This document shows positions 60,556 to 64,000 of a stretch of 64,000 bases of DNA, piece by piece. Position 1 is the first letter of the stretch, and each line of letters begins with the position of its first letter. Made by a program: the position numbers and the translations under genes. The notes beneath the pieces were generated by a model. It saw nothing but the letters and a program-made list of their open reading frames with translations. It had not been told where the DNA came from and did not search any database. Origin of the DNA: Microbacteriaceae bacterium VKM Ac-2855. GTDB taxonomy: Bacteria; Actinomycetota; Actinomycetes; Actinomycetales; Microbacteriaceae. Location of the stretch: positions 62,001 through 126,000 of the forward strand of contig JABMLG010000004.1 in the NCBI GenBank assembly GCA_013204985.1, in the 5' to 3' direction.

Positions 60556-63248
60556 GGCGCGAGCATCCGCCCACCGGCGAGCACGCCGGACGCCCACGCC
60601 GCGAGGCGGGCGCGGTCGATCTTGGAGTTGTGGCGGATGTCGGTGGGCAGCAGGGGCACCACGAGCACGGCGGCGACCGGGCGGCCGACGGCCACCCGCA
60701 CCGCGTCGGCGAGCTCGGCCGAGGCCAGCTCGACCGATCGCGTGGGTTCGACGAGTTCGACGACCGCCACCAGCTGCTGCACCCCGCGCGGCCCGACCCC
60801 GACCATCGCGGCGCGGGCGACCGACGCGAGCGTCTCGATCCGCTGCTCGGGGCCGACGGGAGTCACGGCTCCGGATGCGGTGGCGATCACGTGCGGAAGC
60901 CGGCCCTCGATCCAGAGCCGGCCGTCGGCGTCGAGATGCCCGACGTCGCCGGTGCGGTGCCAGCGCTCCCCCGGCACCGCGCCGCGGCGCGCGGCTCGAT
61001 CGGTGAGCCACAGCCGGTCGTAGTGGTCCTCGACGTGCGGCGCCGAGACGAGGATCTCGCCCGTGACGCCGCGCTCTTCGCTGGGATCGCCGACGGCGTC
61101 GCCGAGCGCATCGAGAGCACTCAGACGGATGCGCACGCCGGGAGCCGGTGCGCCGACGAGCACGCCGCCGCGCTCGTCCGGCACCGCCGCGCGGATCTGC
61201 TCCAGCGTCGCGTCCGTCATCAGCAGGCCTTCGGTCATGCCGTAGGGCGTGTGCGCGGTGGCGTTCGGCATCAGCGCCTGGGCCGCTTCGAGCAGCGCGA
61301 GCGACACCGGCGCACCCGCCGAGAGGAAGGTCTGCACACCGAGCATCGGGGTGTGGTCGCCGAGCGACGCGGAGGTGGCCACCACGTTCGCCAGCGCGGC
61401 GGGCGAGAGGAACACGACGGTGGCGTCGACCTCGGCCGCCGCCTCCGCCACGGCGCGAGCGGTGAGCGTGCGCGGCGCGGTCACGTTCATGTCGGGGGTC
61501 ACCGAGCGGGCGCCGAGCGCCGGGCCGAGCAGCGCGAACGGCGCGAAGCCGGCGACGAGCCCGGTGCCCGGGCCGACGCCGTACTGCGCGGCGAGCACGT
61601 CGCGGACGGCACCGAGCTGCGCGTGCGTGTAGACGACTCCCTTCGCCGGTCCCGTGGACCCGGAGGTGAACAGCACGGCGGCCACCGCATCCGCCGTCGG
61701 CGGCTCGGGCAGCGATCCGCCCGCGGCGAGCGCGGCGCGACCGCGATCGGCGAGCCCGGCGAGGCTCTTCTCCACCCCGAGCGCGAGCCGGAGCGAGGAT
61801 TTCATCCGCTGGGTCGAGAACTTGCGCCCCGGCCAGCCGAGCGCCCGGGCGACGGTGAGGCCGGGAAGGGCGCCGATCACGTGATCGGGCCAGGCCCCGC
61901 GGACGGCGTGGGTCATTCCGCGCAGACCGAGCCCCGCATCCGCCACCACCACGACTGCGCCGATGCGCAAGCACGCGTAGAGCACGGCGGTCAGGTCGGC
62001 ACCCGGCGGGACGAGCAGCGAGACGCGGTCGCCGGCCTTGACCCCGGTCGCCGCGAGCCCGGCCGCGATCTCGGTCACGCGCTGCGACAGCAGCCGCCAC
62101 GACACGGTGCGGACCCCGCCCGGCGCGGCCATCTCGACCAGCGCGGTCGAGTCGTCCGCGGCGTTCACATCGAGGTAGTGCCAGAGCGGGCGCGGATCCG
62201 TGGAAGCGCGCAGGATGGGAACCGCCGGCTCGAAGGCTTCGGCCAGCCACGACAGCGCGACGCCGGCGTAATCGACGTCCTCCGCGATCAGGTGCCCGGC
62301 GCCCTCGAAACGGTGCACCTGCGCGTGCGGCAGCCGCTCGACGAGGTCGTCGAGGTAGCGGTCCGAGAAGATGGGGTCGCGCGGGCCCCACAGCATCAGG
62401 GTGGGCACGGTCAGCTCGGTAACCGCATCCGCGATCCGCTGCAATTCGACGAACGACGGATGCGCGGGCCCGACCGGGATATCGGCCACGAACGCGCCGA
62501 TACCGCCCCGCCAACGGGCCGCCTCGTACGGCGAGCGGTAGGCGTCCTTCACGGCCGGGTCGAGCGGCGGATGCGCGAGCGCCAACGTCGTCTCGAGGAA
62601 TCCGCCGGTGCGCACGGTCGCCGCCCCCAGCACGCCACTGGCCAGAGTCAACCGCAGCGGTGCCGGGATCGGGTCGTCGGTGGGCTGGTGGATCGCGGTG
62701 TTCAGCAGCATCACTCCGGCCAGCAACTCGGGATGCTCGATCGCCCACCCCAGCGAGACCACCCCGCCCCAGTCGTGCCCGAGGGTGACGACCGGGCCGG
62801 CGAGGCCGAGCGCATCGGTCAGCGCGCCGAGATCGGCGACGCGGTCGCGGAGGATGCGCGGCGAACCGCCGCGCTCCGAGAAGCCCATGTCGAGCTGGTC
62901 GACGGCGATCACACGCCACGCCTCGCCGCCCGCGCGCGCCTGCTCGAGGCTCGCCGCGGCGATCGAGCGCCAGAGGTACGACCACGTGGGGTTGCCGTGC
63001 ACGGCGAGGATCGTGCCCGCGACGGCGGCGTCACCCACCGCGGCGTCACCCAGAGCGACGTTACCCAGAGCGGCGCCCGTGTCGAGCAGGTGCCAGGTGC
63101 GCGGGATGCCGTGCGCATCCGGTGCCGTGACGTGCCTCGACCACGACGGGTCCAGGCCCGGCAGGCCCGCGGGCGGCAGGGCGGCCGGCGCGGGCGTGGC
63201 CGCGATCTCGGGCAGCCGGGCGGCGGGGTGGCTGAGAGGCGGCGTCAC
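60552..63248 (-). CDS. oleBC: OleBC fusion: alpha/beta-hydrolase (beta-lactone decarboxylase) and AMP-dependent beta-lactone synthetase
   Basis: The 898-residue protein joins two Ole enzymes. Residues of about 35-340 are a haloalkane-dehalogenase-like hydrolase with the Asp nucleophile in VTLGHDWGG (D159), the OleB feature. Residues of about 350-898 are an adenylate-forming enzyme with P-loop LFTSGSTGPAKGVVYTH and PYGMTEGLLMTD, the OleC feature. Together they convert the hydroxy acid to a beta-lactone and then to the olefin plus CO2. The fused form is known from Micrococcus. GTG 63248 overlaps the oleA stop. Residues of about 61-80 (LGNVALGDAAVGDAA) come from a short DNA repeat. Confidence 0.9.
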   Translation of the reverse strand: MTPPLSHPAARLPEIAATPAPAALPPAGLPGLDPSWSRHVTAPDAHGIPRTWHLLDTGAALGNVALGDAAVGDAAVAGTILAVHGNPTWSYLWRSIAAASLEQARAGGEAWRVIAVDQLDMGFSERGGSPRILRDRVADLGALTDALGLAGPVVTLGHDWGGVVSLGWAIEHPELLAGVMLLNTAIHQPTDDPIPAPLRLTLASGVLGAATVRTGGFLETTLALAHPPLDPAVKDAYRSPYEAARWRGGIGAFVADIPVGPAHPSFVELQRIADAVTELTVPTLMLWGPRDPIFSDRYLDDLVERLPHAQVHRFEGAGHLIAEDVDYAGVALSWLAEAFEPAVPILRASTDPRPLWHYLDVNAADDSTALVEMAAPGGVRTVSWRLLSQRVTEIAAGLAATGVKAGDRVSLLVPPGADLTAVLYACLRIGAVVVVADAGLGLRGMTHAVRGAWPDHVIGALPGLTVARALGWPGRKFSTQRMKSSLRLALGVEKSLAGLADRGRAALAAGGSLPEPPTADAVAAVLFTSGSTGPAKGVVYTHAQLGAVRDVLAAQYGVGPGTGLVAGFAPFALLGPALGARSVTPDMNVTAPRTLTARAVAEAAAEVDATVVFLSPAALANVVATSASLGDHTPMLGVQTFLSAGAPVSLALLEAAQALMPNATAHTPYGMTEGLLMTDATLEQIRAAVPDERGGVLVGAPAPGVRIRLSALDALGDAVGDPSEERGVTGEILVSAPHVEDHYDRLWLTDRAARRGAVPGERWHRTGDVGHLDADGRLWIEGRLPHVIATASGAVTPVGPEQRIETLASVARAAMVGVGPRGVQQLVAVVELVEPTRSVELASAELADAVRVAVGRPVAAVLVVPLLPTDIRHNSKIDRARLAAWASGVLAGGRMLAP

Positions 63249-64000
63249 CAGGCGATCTCGAGCATCGCCGTGTTGATCCCGGAACCGACACCCATCAGCA
63301 GAACGCGGTTGCCCTTGGTCAGTTTCGCCGACTCACGCTGCAGCGTGATCGGGATCGAGGCCGGGCCGACGTTGCCGAGCGACGGGTACGTCAGGGGCAC
63401 CCGATCGCGATCGATGCCGATCGCCTTGATGAACGCGTTCGTGTGCACATCCGACACCTGGTGCATGATGTAGCGGTCCATGCCGCCCCAGTTCCAGTCG
63501 CGCTTGGCGTCCTTCCAGGCGGAGACCACCAGCTCCATGCCGCCCTTGAGCAGCGCCTTCGCGTCGGTGAACATGCCGTCGACGCTGCCGACGCAGAGCT
63601 GATTGAACTGCGTCGCCGCGCGGGTCACGCCGCCGAGGATGCGGTGCCCGTTCGGATGCGCATCCGCCGGGCCGAGGATCGCGGCGGCCGCGCCGGAGCC
63701 GAGCGTGAGGCTGGCGAACTCGCTCATGAAGTCTTTGCGCTTGATGCCCTCGCGCAGCAGACGCGTGATCGTGTTGCGCTGCACCTCGTCGGCGTCCTCG
63801 CCGTCGATGATCATCGCGTACTTGATCTGGCCCGAGTCGATGAGCTGCGCGGCCAGGCTGATGCCGTTGATGAAGCCGAGGCAGGCGTTGGCGATGTCGA
63901 AGTTGATGGCCGAGGAGGGCAGGCCGAGTCCATGATGCATCCGCACGGCCACGCTGGGCTCGAGGTGCGGGCGGGTGACGCTGGTGTTGATCAGCAGGCC
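63245..64000 (-). CDS. oleA: OleA thiolase-fold condensing enzyme, C-terminal part (cut by window edge)
   Basis: The frame is open to the right edge and gives the last 251 residues of a thiolase/KAS III-like enzyme that condenses two long acyl-CoAs. LINTSVTRPHLEPS, FDIANACLGFINGISL with the active-site cysteine, and IMHQVSDVHTNAFIKAIGID with the catalytic histidine identify the OleA/3-oxoacyl synthase III fold. The N-terminal third lies beyond the window. It is the first gene of the oleA-oleBC-oleD operon, each pair overlapping at GTGA. Confidence 0.88.
   Translation of the reverse strand, partial: GLLINTSVTRPHLEPSVAVRMHHGLGLPSSAINFDIANACLGFINGISLAAQLIDSGQIKYAMIIDGEDADEVQRNTITRLLREGIKRKDFMSEFASLTLGSGAAAAILGPADAHPNGHRILGGVTRAATQFNQLCVGSVDGMFTDAKALLKGGMELVVSAWKDAKRDWNWGGMDRYIMHQVSDVHTNAFIKAIGIDRDRVPLTYPSLGNVGPASIPITLQRESAKLTKGNRVLLMGVGSGINTAMLEIAW

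Noticed and set aside
59296-61023. Open frame of 575 codons antisense to oleD
   Set aside because: It is a shadow of oleD and runs through hairpins and inverted repeats at 59361-59536.
1-64000. tRNA, rRNA, CRISPR array or prophage
   Set aside because: I saw no cloverleaf, rRNA block, regularly spaced repeats or phage structural genes; a covariance-model scan would be needed to exclude small RNAs.

Overview
The window is GC-rich (roughly 70 percent by eye), densely coded chromosomal DNA from an actinobacterium, most likely Microbacteriaceae and probably Microbacterium or a close relative. This rests on codon use, DUF222/HNH (13E12-type) repeat genes, a mycothiol-type glycosyltransferase, polyphosphate glucokinase, class A PBPs with PASTA, and a very frequent GCATCCGC/GCGGATGC octamer. 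I saw no rRNA, tRNA, CRISPR array, phage module or intact insertion sequence.

Bases 1-18,090 form a plant-glycan utilisation locus. A LacI regulator is cut by the left edge. It is divergent from a peptide-type ABC importer (lipoprotein, permease, fused permease-ATPase, ATPase), which is followed by a GH78-type rhamnosidase and a GH43 enzyme, then a GH2 enzyme. An efflux MFS gene lies next. Beyond it, on the other strand, are a secreted esterase-like protein with a PKD domain and a second GH43. The palindrome TTGCGCAA occurs in front of the importer, the esterase and the second GH43, with a one-mismatch copy in front of GH2. This suggests a single LacI regulon.

Bases 18,091-34,600 hold a small membrane protein with an exported agmatine-deiminase-like enzyme, a MarR regulator, the first DUF222/HNH repeat gene, a RibD-C/DHFR-like reductase, a DNA photolyase, a MauE protein fused to two thioredoxin-like domains, a DUF72 protein, a YbdK-type ligase, cysK-cysE, and two tandem class A penicillin-binding proteins.

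Bases 34,614-39,704 hold a DoxX protein and a six-gene operon: solute-binding protein, permease, ATPase, UraD-like, hydantoin-racemase-like and a GntR regulator. Both enzymes lack the catalytic residues expected of their families. GGTATACC-type palindromes in front of the operon are probable GntR operators.

Bases 39,705-43,382 encode an acetaldehyde-type aldehyde dehydrogenase with its DUF779 partner and a GAF-domain regulator. A 20-bp perfect inverted repeat lies just upstream of the DUF779 gene. The second DUF222/HNH copy follows, then a DMT exporter, a frameshifted membrane-protein gene with a paralogue beside it, a nucleoside-deaminase-like protein, a PadR regulator, an uncharacterised helical protein, an FMN 2-hydroxyacid oxidase and a DUF218 protein.

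Bases 51,984-64,000 hold a SWIM/SNF2 helicase, an MshA-like glycosyltransferase, polyphosphate glucokinase, a conserved protein often labelled phosphatase, a PadR regulator with a Gly-rich head and its own palindromic promoter, a repeat-rich spacer, and an oleA-oleBC-oleD operon for long-chain olefin synthesis, with oleA cut by the right edge.
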